Shown here one piece after another: positions 16,802-25,100 of a DNA stretch of 64,000 nucleotides. The position numbers and the translations under genes were made by a program. The DNA is taken from contig CAYMCO010000019.1 of the NCBI GenBank assembly GCA_964388955.1, positions 1 to 64,000 of the forward strand. The letters are read 5' to 3'. This DNA is from CAYMCO01 sp964388955. GTDB lineage: Bacteria > Chloroflexota > Anaerolineae > Anaerolineales > E44-bin32. Under the pieces are notes generated by a model, which did no database searches, was not told where the DNA came from, and was given only the letters and a program-made list of their open reading frames with translations. How positions within the stretch are numbered: position 1 is the stretch's first letter; every line of letters begins with the position of its first letter.

Positions 16802-17227
16802 TCACCCCTCCGGTAGGAATCGGCCGATGAGGATGTATTCAAAATCGCGCCCCCGCAGGCATTGAACCGCCCCCCACAGGCCGTATGCGATCCAAGCCAG
16901 CATGAAGAGGAGCGGGATGCCCATCGACCCCAGCCCGATCCAGAATATCGGCGGCGGGGCGCTCTCGAGCTGGGCGGGCGCTTGAATGAGCGGAATCCAG
17001 GTGAGGGCGTAGAAGATGCCCCAGATTGTCCACAGCAGCACAGCGAAGATCATCCCGATCAGTTGGAAGATCGCGGCCTGCAGCCCCTGGCGGGATGCAT
17101 AGGGGGCCTTCTCCATCTGGGTGATCCACACAAACACGCCTACGATAATCCCAGGGCCCAAGATCGCCACCGCCGCGTGTGCCATCCCCGCCATCAGGCG
17201 CTCCTCGTCGATGGTACGCTTCGCCAT
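16802..17227 (-). CDS. DUF4870 membrane protein
   Basis: 141 residues with three hydrophobic segments. The start RTIDEERLMAGMAHAAVAILGPGIIVGVFVWITQ and the phrase KAPYASRQGLQAAIFQLIG are characteristic of DUF4870 membrane proteins. The ATG at 17227 follows AAGGAGG; the stop of the short upstream frame (17230) overlaps this ribosome-binding region, which suggests translational coupling. Function unknown. Confidence 0.85.
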   Translation of the reverse strand: MAKRTIDEERLMAGMAHAAVAILGPGIIVGVFVWITQMEKAPYASRQGLQAAIFQLIGMIFAVLLWTIWGIFYALTWIPLIQAPAQLESAPPPIFWIGLGSMGIPLLFMLAWIAYGLWGAVQCLRGRDFEYILIGRFLPEG

Positions 17228-17229
17228 GC

Positions 17230-17478
17230 TCACTCCCTCCTTTCTTGCGCGTCCGACCTCTCTTCCACGTACAACCAGAGCTTCGGGAACGTGCCCTCAA
17301 AGCGCTCCTCACCTAATCGGACAGGCGCGACACACCCACGCGAGCACTCCCGCGCGTCTACCGAAGCTTGGACTTTCCCTCGCTCATGGTACTCCGCCGG
17401 CAACCGCCGCGCCTCCTCGAGCCAGCTCCCGGGGACGAGCATCTGAGCAGCACCCAGCACCCCCCCGGTCAACCCCAC
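17230..17478 (-). CDS. Possible small protein coupled to DUF4870 gene
   Basis: 82-residue frame, GLTGGVLGAAQMLVPGSW then EEARRLPAEYHERGKV, ending FEGTFPKLWLYVEERSDAQERRE. The C-terminal part looks protein-like, with alternating beta-type sequence, and its TGA is placed two bases before the DUF4870 ATG. No family recognised and no good ribosome-binding site, so it may be the 3' end of a truncated gene. Confidence 0.35.
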   Translation of the reverse strand: MGLTGGVLGAAQMLVPGSWLEEARRLPAEYHERGKVQASVDARECSRGCVAPVRLGEERFEGTFPKLWLYVEERSDAQERRE

Positions 17479-17626
17479 GGTGGCCTCGGGGGAGTCCTGA
17501 GAGATCTCCCCTACGGAGTGTCCTTCCCGTATGTGGGACGATCGGCCTCCGCCGGCGAAAGCCCCTCCGGCGCGAGAGCGTAGAGCAGAATGCAGCGCGG
17601 CCGATCGATGGGTCTCAATCCGGCGC

Positions 17627-18115
17627 TCACGGCCCGCTCCGCTCTAGTTCCACCAGAGGCACGGCCGCCGCAAGCTGCCGGCAGTTCTCCCCCGGATCCG
17701 CCACCACCTCACCGAGCATCTGCTTGGCGAGCATCTGGAAGGCGCGCGGATTCTTCTTCGCATACGAACTCAGTGCGGTGATCGCCTCGCCAGATTCCAT
17801 CGTCCTCGCAAAGGCGGGGAACCGGTCTCCCCCTACCCGCACGGTCACCTGGGGAGTGTGACGGATATTGCGGTACCAATCGGATTTCGCCCCCCACCCG
17901 GAGGCGACCACATAACGCCCGGCAGGGCGATCATGGTCGACCACTTCGAGCACGGTGTGGCGTTTGAGCCCACTGCGCCGGCCGGTATGTTCCAGCATCA
18001 AGAAGCGTTGGCCGAGCAACCACCCCAGCCTCAACCGGTACAACCAAATCGGCAGCCGCAGGAAGAGCCGCAGGAGGCCCCTGGGTCTTCCACGCTCTTG
18101 GATGGCCTTGGACAT
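17627..18115 (-). CDS. Deazaflavin (F420)-dependent nitroreductase-family protein
   Basis: 162 residues of the Ddn/DUF385 family. FLMLEHTGRRSGLKRHTVLEVV and YVVASGWGAKSDWYRNIRHTPQVTVRVGG are the standard motifs that bind coenzyme F420 in the mycobacterial relatives. A short basic N terminus (LLRLFLRLPIWLYRLRLGWLLG) could associate with the membrane. Its ATG starts one base after the stop of the HEAT-repeat gene, with GGAGG six bases upstream, so the two are coupled. F420 use is family knowledge, not visible here. Confidence 0.9.
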   Translation of the reverse strand: MSKAIQERGRPRGLLRLFLRLPIWLYRLRLGWLLGQRFLMLEHTGRRSGLKRHTVLEVVDHDRPAGRYVVASGWGAKSDWYRNIRHTPQVTVRVGGDRFPAFARTMESGEAITALSSYAKKNPRAFQMLAKQMLGEVVADPGENCRQLAAAVPLVELERSGP

Positions 18116-18116
18116 C

Positions 18117-18863
18117 TCAGCCTCCCAACCTCGCAGCCCGTTCGACCACCCAACCCGGATCCATGCGCGCCAAGCGAGCTTTCTTCAAGTTCTGTTTCAT
18201 GATCCAGTGTACATCTCTGTCTTTGGAATCGAACCATCTTTCCATGCGCGGCTTGCCTTCCTCGGGCAAGGCCGCCACTGCGACGCTCCAGCAATACCCC
18301 ATTCCTTTCCGCAGGGCGACGAACCCCTCAGAGCGGCGATCCTGAACCTGCGCGATGGAGGCAGTGATATCGTCCAGTATGTCCAGGACCGTGCGCACGT
18401 GTTCAAGATCTCCGAGCAGTGCCGGTTCGCACAGGGCCGCCGCGGCGGCTCGCTGTTCGAAGGGGGCCCCCCTGCTCCAGCGGGCCATTTCATCCAGCAG
18501 TTTGGACATGTTCTCCTCACCCAACCGCTGGAGCGCCATGGCCACCGCCTCGCGCACCCGCCAGCGCGGATCAGAGGCGAACGGGCGCAAGGTATCCAGC
18601 AGCTCCAGCCGGCCCTCGGCGAGCAGTCGACCCAGGCCGAGCACCCCACAGAAGGCCAAGAACTCGTAGGGGGAATTCGTGGGCGCCTTCTCGGGGGTGT
18701 AGGCGCGGTAGCGGCTGAAGAGGGCCGGTTCCCCCTCATCCGCCACCGCCGCTGCCAGTTCCAGGTTGCCTCGCGGTCCTGGCAGGCCGGAGGATTCTAG
18801 CAGGAACGCATCCCAATCGGCCAGCTCTCTCAACTTCCGCCGATACTCATCTCTCTTTGTCAT
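18117..18863 (-). CDS. HEAT-repeat protein
   Basis: 248 residues, helical. Repeats are recognisable as DPRWRVREAVAMALQRLGEENMSKLLDEMARW and the following segment. The C terminus (WFDSKDRDVHWIMKQNLKKARLARMDPGWV) is like that seen in HEAT-type proteins related to DNA alkylation repair. The start at 18863 follows AGGTG; upstream codons in frame are unlikely to be used. No catalytic residue is evident. Followed without gap by the nitroreductase-like gene. Confidence 0.75.
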   Translation of the reverse strand: MTKRDEYRRKLRELADWDAFLLESSGLPGPRGNLELAAAVADEGEPALFSRYRAYTPEKAPTNSPYEFLAFCGVLGLGRLLAEGRLELLDTLRPFASDPRWRVREAVAMALQRLGEENMSKLLDEMARWSRGAPFEQRAAAAALCEPALLGDLEHVRTVLDILDDITASIAQVQDRRSEGFVALRKGMGYCWSVAVAALPEEGKPRMERWFDSKDRDVHWIMKQNLKKARLARMDPGWVVERAARLGG

Positions 18864-18990
18864 CGGGGCACCTGATGATCCACAGGGCCGGTTTCCCCTG
18901 CCTCTTTCCCCAGTTGCGGTGGCATCCCACAACGCCCTGGCTGCCTTGCTTTGCGGAGAGAGCCCCTGGGCAAGCAGGCCCGCTTTCCCA

Positions 18991-19674
18991 TCAATACACA
19001 AACGGGATCAAGCGCCAGGAACGTCCGGCGTAGCGATCCCATTCCGCGCCGAAAACGCCGCTCATCATCGCTTCCTCATCGCGGATGCGCCACAAGAGGA
19101 CGCATACCAGGCCGGCGATAAACACCAGCGCAAGAACTGAACGGAAGACCAGTGCGATCCCAATGTTGAAAAGAATAATACCGAGATACCTTGGATGGCG
19201 CAGACGGCTGTAGGGCCCATCCGTCACCAGATGGTGTCCCTCCTGCAATGTCACCTGTACGCTGAACTGTCCTCCTAGGGAAGCCTCGGCCCAGTTCACC
19301 AATATGAATCCCACTGAGAAAATGGCCAGGCCGATATAGCGGACAAGTCCCGCCTCGTTCCATGCCAGGATGCCCCATCGATCGGCATAGGGAGCGACGA
19401 TCACGATGCTGATGGACAGCACCTGAAGCAGAAACACTGCCCGCCGCTGCTGGGGCACCGTCACCTGTCCCTCCTTGCCCGTCCCGCCGATATCAGGGAA
19501 TCGCACTATGAGCCCCAGCTGGAGAGCGAGGACCAGCAGGAGATAGGCGAGCCGAGCCGGATTGCGGACAAAACCGGAAAGGTCATTCACACCCCAACCC
19601 AACAAGGGCAGTCCGCCGAAGAGCGTTGCACCGAGCAGCAGCTTCATCGCAGACCCGAGAATTCGCGGCGTCAT
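18991..19674 (-). CDS. Isoprenylcysteine-methyltransferase-like membrane protein
   Basis: 227 residues with five or six membrane segments. The C-terminal half carries the ICMT/PEMT signature: LVTDGPYSRLRHPRYLGIIL, then EEAMMSGVFGAEWDRYAGRSWRLIPFVY. In relatives this binds S-adenosylmethionine and methylates a membrane or lipid substrate; bacterial targets are unknown. The ATG at 19674 has GGAGG five bases upstream. Two other members of this family occur at 53.5 kb (intact) and 56.2 kb (broken). Confidence 0.85.
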   Translation of the reverse strand: MTPRILGSAMKLLLGATLFGGLPLLGWGVNDLSGFVRNPARLAYLLLVLALQLGLIVRFPDIGGTGKEGQVTVPQQRRAVFLLQVLSISIVIVAPYADRWGILAWNEAGLVRYIGLAIFSVGFILVNWAEASLGGQFSVQVTLQEGHHLVTDGPYSRLRHPRYLGIILFNIGIALVFRSVLALVFIAGLVCVLLWRIRDEEAMMSGVFGAEWDRYAGRSWRLIPFVY

Positions 19675-19842
19675 GTCGCCTCCCTCGTGCTACGTGAATC
19701 GGGGACACCCGGTTTCGGGTCGTGAGCCCTCCCGCTCGCGCAGCCGACCGATTATACACGGCGCCATCGGCTTCGACGATATTTCCCCGGAAAGCACTAT
19801 GCAGCCCAATGGGCTCCCAGGCGGATGCAGGCGATGGGTTGG

Positions 19843-20550
19843 CTACGGGTTCTTCCGACCAGTGCGCAGCTTGTTCCGAACCTCTCGCTTGGCGCGCGCC
19901 GCCAGATCACCGTCGTGCCGATGCAGGAATTGCTCCACCGCGGCTTGGTCATGGGGGACGAGCTCCCGCAGCGCCCAGGACAAAGCTTTCACAACCATGT
20001 CGTCACGATCTTCGGCGAGCATCTCGCAGATGGCCAGCGTCCATCCCACATCCCCCCTACCGCCGCGCGATCGCACATTGAACGCCACGGTGCTCACCAG
20101 CGCCGCCCGCCGCCACCACCGGTCCGAGGAGCGCGCCCAATGTCGGATCACCTCTCCGGGGATGACGCCCTCGCGCCAGGCGGGCCCGGAGAGCGTCCTC
20201 GCGAAGCTGTCCACCGCGCCCCAGTTCGCCATGCCTCGCCCAAGCGCCTGAAGACGCTCCCGATCGAGGGCGCGAAAAGCCCCGGGATGCTCGCCAATGA
20301 GCTCGTAGGCGATCCAGCGAAATTCACCGCTCTCGAGTATGTGCCCTGCGATCTCGAAAACCTCGTCCGCCGAGGCGTCCTTCAAACGATGGGAGTATGC
20401 GCGCCGCACCCGCCGCATGGGCGCGGTCTTTCGCTCTGGCAAGGACTCAAGCTCCTGCATGAGGGCCGAGGCAAGGTGGCGCGGCTCCTGATGGCTTCCC
20501 CCGCCTGACGCCGCATCGAGGCCCGGTGCGTTGCGCAGCACGCCGCTCAT
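19843..20550 (-). CDS. AlkD-like DNA alkylation repair protein
   Basis: 235 residues. NWGAVDSFARTLSGPAW and HWARSSDRWWRRAALVSTVAF match the core of the AlkD/AlkC HEAT-like glycosylase family, which removes alkylated bases without base flipping. The conserved W-x-x-V-D-x-F aspartate is present. Its ATG lies a few bases after the stop of the GNAT gene, so they form a pair. Biochemical activity is inferred. Confidence 0.85.
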   Translation of the reverse strand: MSGVLRNAPGLDAASGGGSHQEPRHLASALMQELESLPERKTAPMRRVRRAYSHRLKDASADEVFEIAGHILESGEFRWIAYELIGEHPGAFRALDRERLQALGRGMANWGAVDSFARTLSGPAWREGVIPGEVIRHWARSSDRWWRRAALVSTVAFNVRSRGGRGDVGWTLAICEMLAEDRDDMVVKALSWALRELVPHDQAAVEQFLHRHDGDLAARAKREVRNKLRTGRKNP

Positions 20551-20553
20551 CCG

Positions 20554-21174
20554 TCATCCCAGCAGCGTGTCGCCCAGCGCCCCGAATGCGCGGATTTGGG
20601 CCTTGCCCGCCGGGCTCGATGGATAATCGGAAGCGACCAAGCTCCAGATCTGGGTGTCTCGGGGCGATCCCAGAAATTCGAAATCGGCGCGCCGTATGCC
20701 TTCGGCGGCGAAGCCGAGCTTGCGGGGGACGGCCATGCTGGCGTGATTTCCGGGGTCACATCGGATCTCCACCCGCCGCACTCCATCGATCTCGAAGGCC
20801 ACCCTCACCAACGCAGCGGTGGTTTCGGTGGCAAGCCCCTGGCTGTGGTACCCGGACCGGATCCAATAGCCGATCTCACGCACCCCGACCCCTCGCCTCG
20901 TGTGCAGCCCGGTGGCCCCCAGAACCTTGGATTCATCATTGCTGAAAATCCCGTAGGCGAAATCCTCCCCCAGGTCGAATTTGCCCCGGTAGATGCGGAG
21001 CGATTGCACACGCTCGGGCAGTGCCTTGGGCTCCTCGTGCGCCCAGGGCATCCATGCCTGCAGGTGGTCCAGGCTGGCCAAGATCGCCTCATGGGCGAGT
21101 GGTGCGTCCTTCGGATCCCAGCAACGGATGACCAGGCGGTCCGTTTCGATCCGATACGCGGGACCAGATGTCAC
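20554..21174 (-). CDS. GNAT N-acetyltransferase (RimJ/RimL type)
   Basis: 206 residues. ETDRLVIRCWDPKDAPLAHEAI is the standard RimJ/RimL opening. The acetyl-CoA site is represented by IGYWIRSGYHSQGLATETTAALVRVAF and the final helix by NHASMAVPRKLGFAAEGIRRADF. Probably acetylates an amino group on a small molecule or protein N terminus. First gene of a pair with the AlkD-like gene. Confidence 0.9.
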   Translation of the reverse strand: MTSGPAYRIETDRLVIRCWDPKDAPLAHEAILASLDHLQAWMPWAHEEPKALPERVQSLRIYRGKFDLGEDFAYGIFSNDESKVLGATGLHTRRGVGVREIGYWIRSGYHSQGLATETTAALVRVAFEIDGVRRVEIRCDPGNHASMAVPRKLGFAAEGIRRADFEFLGSPRDTQIWSLVASDYPSSPAGKAQIRAFGALGDTLLG

Positions 21175-21270
21175 GTGTTACCCGATCCCTTCATCGTTCG
21201 CACAGCCGGGATCGAGAGCCGAGCCGCTGAGTGTTCTCAGGCATTTGGCCCGAGCGCCCTCGGGAGGGTA

Positions 21271-21552
21271 TCATTCCTGGCTGCCGTTAAGGAGTTCGAG
21301 CAGATCCCCGACCATCGCGTGGCTGGCGACGTCCTGGCGCAGGCCGGCATCCTCATTGATCGTATAGACGTTGCGGCGCCCCTCCCGATGCCGCTCGATA
21401 TATCCGCCCTGCTCCAGGTCCCGGATAATCCGCATGACCGAGCGCTCGGTGATGCCGATCCGCGCTGCGACCTCCCGCGCGGTGATGCGCTGCGCCCGAC
21501 TGATCAGCAGAAACACCGCCCCGTGATTGGTGATGAAGGTCCACTGCGACAT
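21271..21552 (-). CDS. Small winged-helix transcriptional regulator
   Basis: 93 residues from the ATG at 21552 (AGGGAAC just upstream). ITAREVAARIGITERSVMRIIRDLEQGGYIERHREGRRNVYTI is a compact winged-helix DNA-binding domain of the MarR/ArsR type, and the short C-terminal helix could dimerise. An open frame continues upstream with no family resemblance. A perfect inverted repeat lies 40 bases upstream and is a likely autoregulatory site. Confidence 0.8.
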   Translation of the reverse strand: MSQWTFITNHGAVFLLISRAQRITAREVAARIGITERSVMRIIRDLEQGGYIERHREGRRNVYTINEDAGLRQDVASHAMVGDLLELLNGSQE

Positions 21553-21591
21553 GTTCCCTTTGCTCCCGCTTGACTGGCTCCGTTTCTCTTG

Positions 21592-21612
21592 TTTCGTGAT
21601 GATAACACGAAA
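21592..21612. promoter_or_regulatory. Inverted repeat, candidate operator of winged-helix gene
   Basis: TTTCGTG, seven bases, CACGAAA: a perfect inverted repeat 40 bases upstream of the regulator start at 21552. A further half-site-like CATGAAAC lies at about 21620. The spacing fits a winged-helix dimer. Confidence 0.5.
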
Positions 21613-21790
21613 TCTGTAACATGAAACGGCCAGCATTTGAGCCCCGCGGCTCCACATCCAGCATAGCTGCTCCGGACTGTGCTCGAAAAGTGCCCGCCTC
21701 CGGCCCCGGACAGGGCACTGGCGGAGTGCCCTGTGCGGAAGACGATCCACCATTCCGTTCATGGTTGCAGCGCTGCTCCGCGGATTCCTA

Positions 21791-21841
21791 TTGACTTTGT
21801 GGAATATTAGGCGATAATGATTTCATGACGATTCAGTCATG
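21791..21841 (+). promoter_or_regulatory. Sigma-70-like promoter with downstream palindrome
   Basis: TTGACT (21791-21796) and GATAAT (21813-21818) are separated by 16 bases, a near-consensus housekeeping promoter facing the large secreted-protein gene. The palindrome CATGAC-GATTCA-GTCATG (21824-21841) falls at about the expected transcription start and could be an operator. Confidence 0.55.
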
Positions 21842-21958
21842 AGAATAAATTCGCTCCGCGGCGGACACGGATCCTAACATCAGAGACATCGGGCCCAGCA
21901 AGACCGATGGACGAGCGATTTCTCCGCAATATGAGCACACCGGCTTTGGCGGGGGAGG

Positions 21959-21986
21959 GCGAAACCACCAGTGGGTTTCGCTTTTT
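21959..21986 (+). terminator. Terminator-like hairpin in the leader of the secreted-protein gene
   Basis: GCGAAACC pairs with GGTTTCGC across a seven-base loop and is followed by five T residues. It lies between the promoter at 21791 and the start codon at 22127, so it could attenuate that gene or end a short leader RNA. I could not match the leader to a known riboswitch class. Confidence 0.5.
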
Positions 21987-22126
21987 CGCGTCAGGAGGGA
22001 CGGAGTCTAGGGAAGGGTGGAGGTGGCATCGGAAAGCGATCTGAACATCAGCACGTGAGGGCATCGCCGTTGAGGCCGTTTTTCTCTCTGCGGGTCTTGG
22101 ATCGCGCAGAAGGGGAGAGAACTGAG

Positions 22127-25100
22127 ATGGATAGCAAGAATCGGTGCCAGGATTCTTTCAATCAGAGGATCCGGTCGCGAATCTCGAAATGTGAACTTGC
22201 CACGAGGAAGGTTCGACCAAAGCCAAACGCATTGCTCTGCTTGTCGCTCATCACCGTAGCGGCAGTAGTCCTCACTCCAGCGGTCGGTCAGGCAGCCGGC
22301 TCTCCAGCCGGCTTCGGGAAGGGATCGGAAGGTGCCGCAGGCCGAAGCGATACTGATAGCCCAGCGGTGTGGATCGATGCGTTTGACACGGAGATGCAAG
22401 AGCCGACCTGGTTCTGGATCAACGAGAACCCGGAGGGCTGGAGCCTGAGCGAGAATCCCGGGTTCCTGCGCATATACGCCTCCGCCAATCCAACTGGGGG
22501 CGAGAACCTGCTGCTGAGAGCAATATCAGAGACTGACTTTTCTGTGGAGACGCATCTGCTGTTTGAGCCCTTCAGCAACTTCCAGTTCGCGGGGCTGGTC
22601 GTCTACCAGGACGAGGCCAACTTCCTGCAGCTTGGGCGGGCATTCTGCGATGTCGAGGATGCATGCATTGGCAGCGGGATTTACTTCGATAATATCCAAG
22701 GCGGCGAGTGGATGGAAGGAAACTATGCCACGGAAGTGAACAGTTCTTCAGAGGCATATCTCCGCCTCGAGCGAAGAGGGGATATGGTCAGGGCCTTCTA
22801 CAGCTCTGATGGCGCAAACTGGTTCGAGATCGGCACGCACTGGATCCCCTCCGAGTTCCAAGCCAACAGTGTCGGCTTGACCGCATCCCAGGACTACGAT
22901 CCCTCTGAACCAATCTTCGCCGACTTCGACTATTTCGAACTGACCGAAGGCGGAGGGTTCTTTCCGGAGGGATACCACGACTATGAGCAGGGGGACGTCC
23001 CCAACTGGGCCTGCAGCGCCGGAGGCTGGGCCGCAGATCCCGACGACCGAGCGGTGAACCTGCAGGTGAGAATCGTTGTGGACGATGGAGCTGTGGCGAC
23101 GGTTCCAGCCAATCAGTTCAGAGAAGATCTGCTTGAAGCCGGCGTTTGCGAGGAGGGGGAATGTGGGTTCGAGGTGGGCATTTGGGATCTGACCTCACCC
23201 TATGAATCGCATACGATTCTCACTTACGCGCAGGACTTCCCAACGGAAGAGTGGGTGCGCCTCAGCAGCTCACCCAAGGAGCTTACATGCCGAAGCTATG
23301 ATATCTATCTCTTCGACACCAAAACGAGCGCTGTGAGGCAGGTTTCCTCCTTGGAGGATTCCTGGGAATTCAACCCACGATGGTCACCGGATGGGAAACG
23401 GATTGTGCATGATCGCTGGGCCTTGGATTTCAGCAGCCATGGAATCCACATCACCGACGTCGAGAGTGGTGCGACCATACCACTGATAGGGGGCCAAAAT
23501 GGCAACTATCCTTCCTGGTCACCGAACGGCAAATGGATCGCCTTCAGCCGTGATGACACCGGGGTCTTCGTCGTACCGGCGGAAGGGGGAAGCTCGAGGC
23601 TTGTGAGGGAAGACGCCTTCATGCCAAGCTGGAGCCCCAATAGCAGGCGCCTGGCATTTCAGCAGCCGAGCGATGGCTCCATCCAGACGATGGACATCAA
23701 CGGACAGGATGCCATATCGGTCGTCGCGATAGGTGAAGCTCCAGCATGGTCTCCCAACGGTCATTGGATTGCTTATCAACATGATGGCGATCTCTGGAAA
23801 GTTCGCGTGGATATCAAGGGGAGGCCCCTCGGTGATCCCATCCAGTTGACCAGTGACCCTGCTTGGGAGGATAGGCCAAGCTGGTCAGCGGACAGCAGAA
23901 CGATCGTCTTTCATGCTGGGTACGATGATGACACCGATATCTGGATGATCCCGGCCATAGGAGGCTTGAGGACGAGGTTGGTTGGCGGAGCCGGGTTCGA
24001 CGACTACGACCCCAACTTCTCGAACAACGGTGGCTCCATCGCCTTCTCAGGTTACACACCGAACGCGCAAACCTATTTCCCGGTTCCTCGGATCGTCGCC
24101 TCCCCCGGTGGAGATTGGCTCTGGACGACGGATTTCAGACCCGGCAGCTTGTCCATCGCGATATATGCTTCTCAAGACCCCAGCGCTGATCTGCTGTGGG
24201 AGGGGACGAAGGATGCGGACGAGTCTGGGTTCGCAATCGTCGAGCTTTCGGATCATGGCATCGACCTTCTTCCGGGATATCTATTGGTGGTTGCGGATCG
24301 ATTGACCGAGAAGCAACTGGTGCTGGAAGATATCTCATTGGACGTTTTCGACACTGAGCAAGATATCCTATCCGGATACGCACCACCACACCGCCAGGTC
24401 TGGGTCGCAGCCGGTCCGCAGGACTGGCAAGAGGGCATGAGCGTCAGATCGAAAGGGAACACAGGAGAATGGGAAGCCGACTTTGCATCAGTTGGCTTCG
24501 ACATAACCGAGGACATGCGCGGTTGGAGCTACGCCCAAATCTTCGACGAGGATGGCGATGCAAATGAGGCGGGCGCTCCGCCCAACCCGCACTTCACCGT
24601 CTTCCCCGAGTGGAAGTGGTTCGACGGCTATGACTGGCCCGACGGACCGGTGGGGGTGAGCGTCGCCAACAAGGGAGAATGCACAACCTCGGGCGATTCC
24701 CTTGAAGGGTTCTTCAACGGCGGCTTTCCGGAGGGGTGCGATCTGGCGGCGGATGACGAAGTCTCCTTCTTTGACGGCACGACGACGCGCACCCACACCG
24801 TCCGGGATCTGGCGGTCCTGACAGTGGACGGAGCCGAGAACACGGTCGCGGGCATGGCCGAAGCCGGGGCAGAGATCGTGATCTGGGTGCATGAGCACGA
24901 TGGGTCGGAAATGCGCCTGCCGGCGGATGACGGGACCTGGCTGGCGGACTTCGACGACATCGACTTCCCGCTGGAGGCGGGGATGTGCGGCCGGGCGGAG
25001 ATTCGCGACGATCAGGCGAATTCCACGGCGGTGGATTGGTGCGTGCCCAACACCCGTTTCACGGTCTTCCCGGAGTGGAACTACCTGGAGGGCTATGAAT

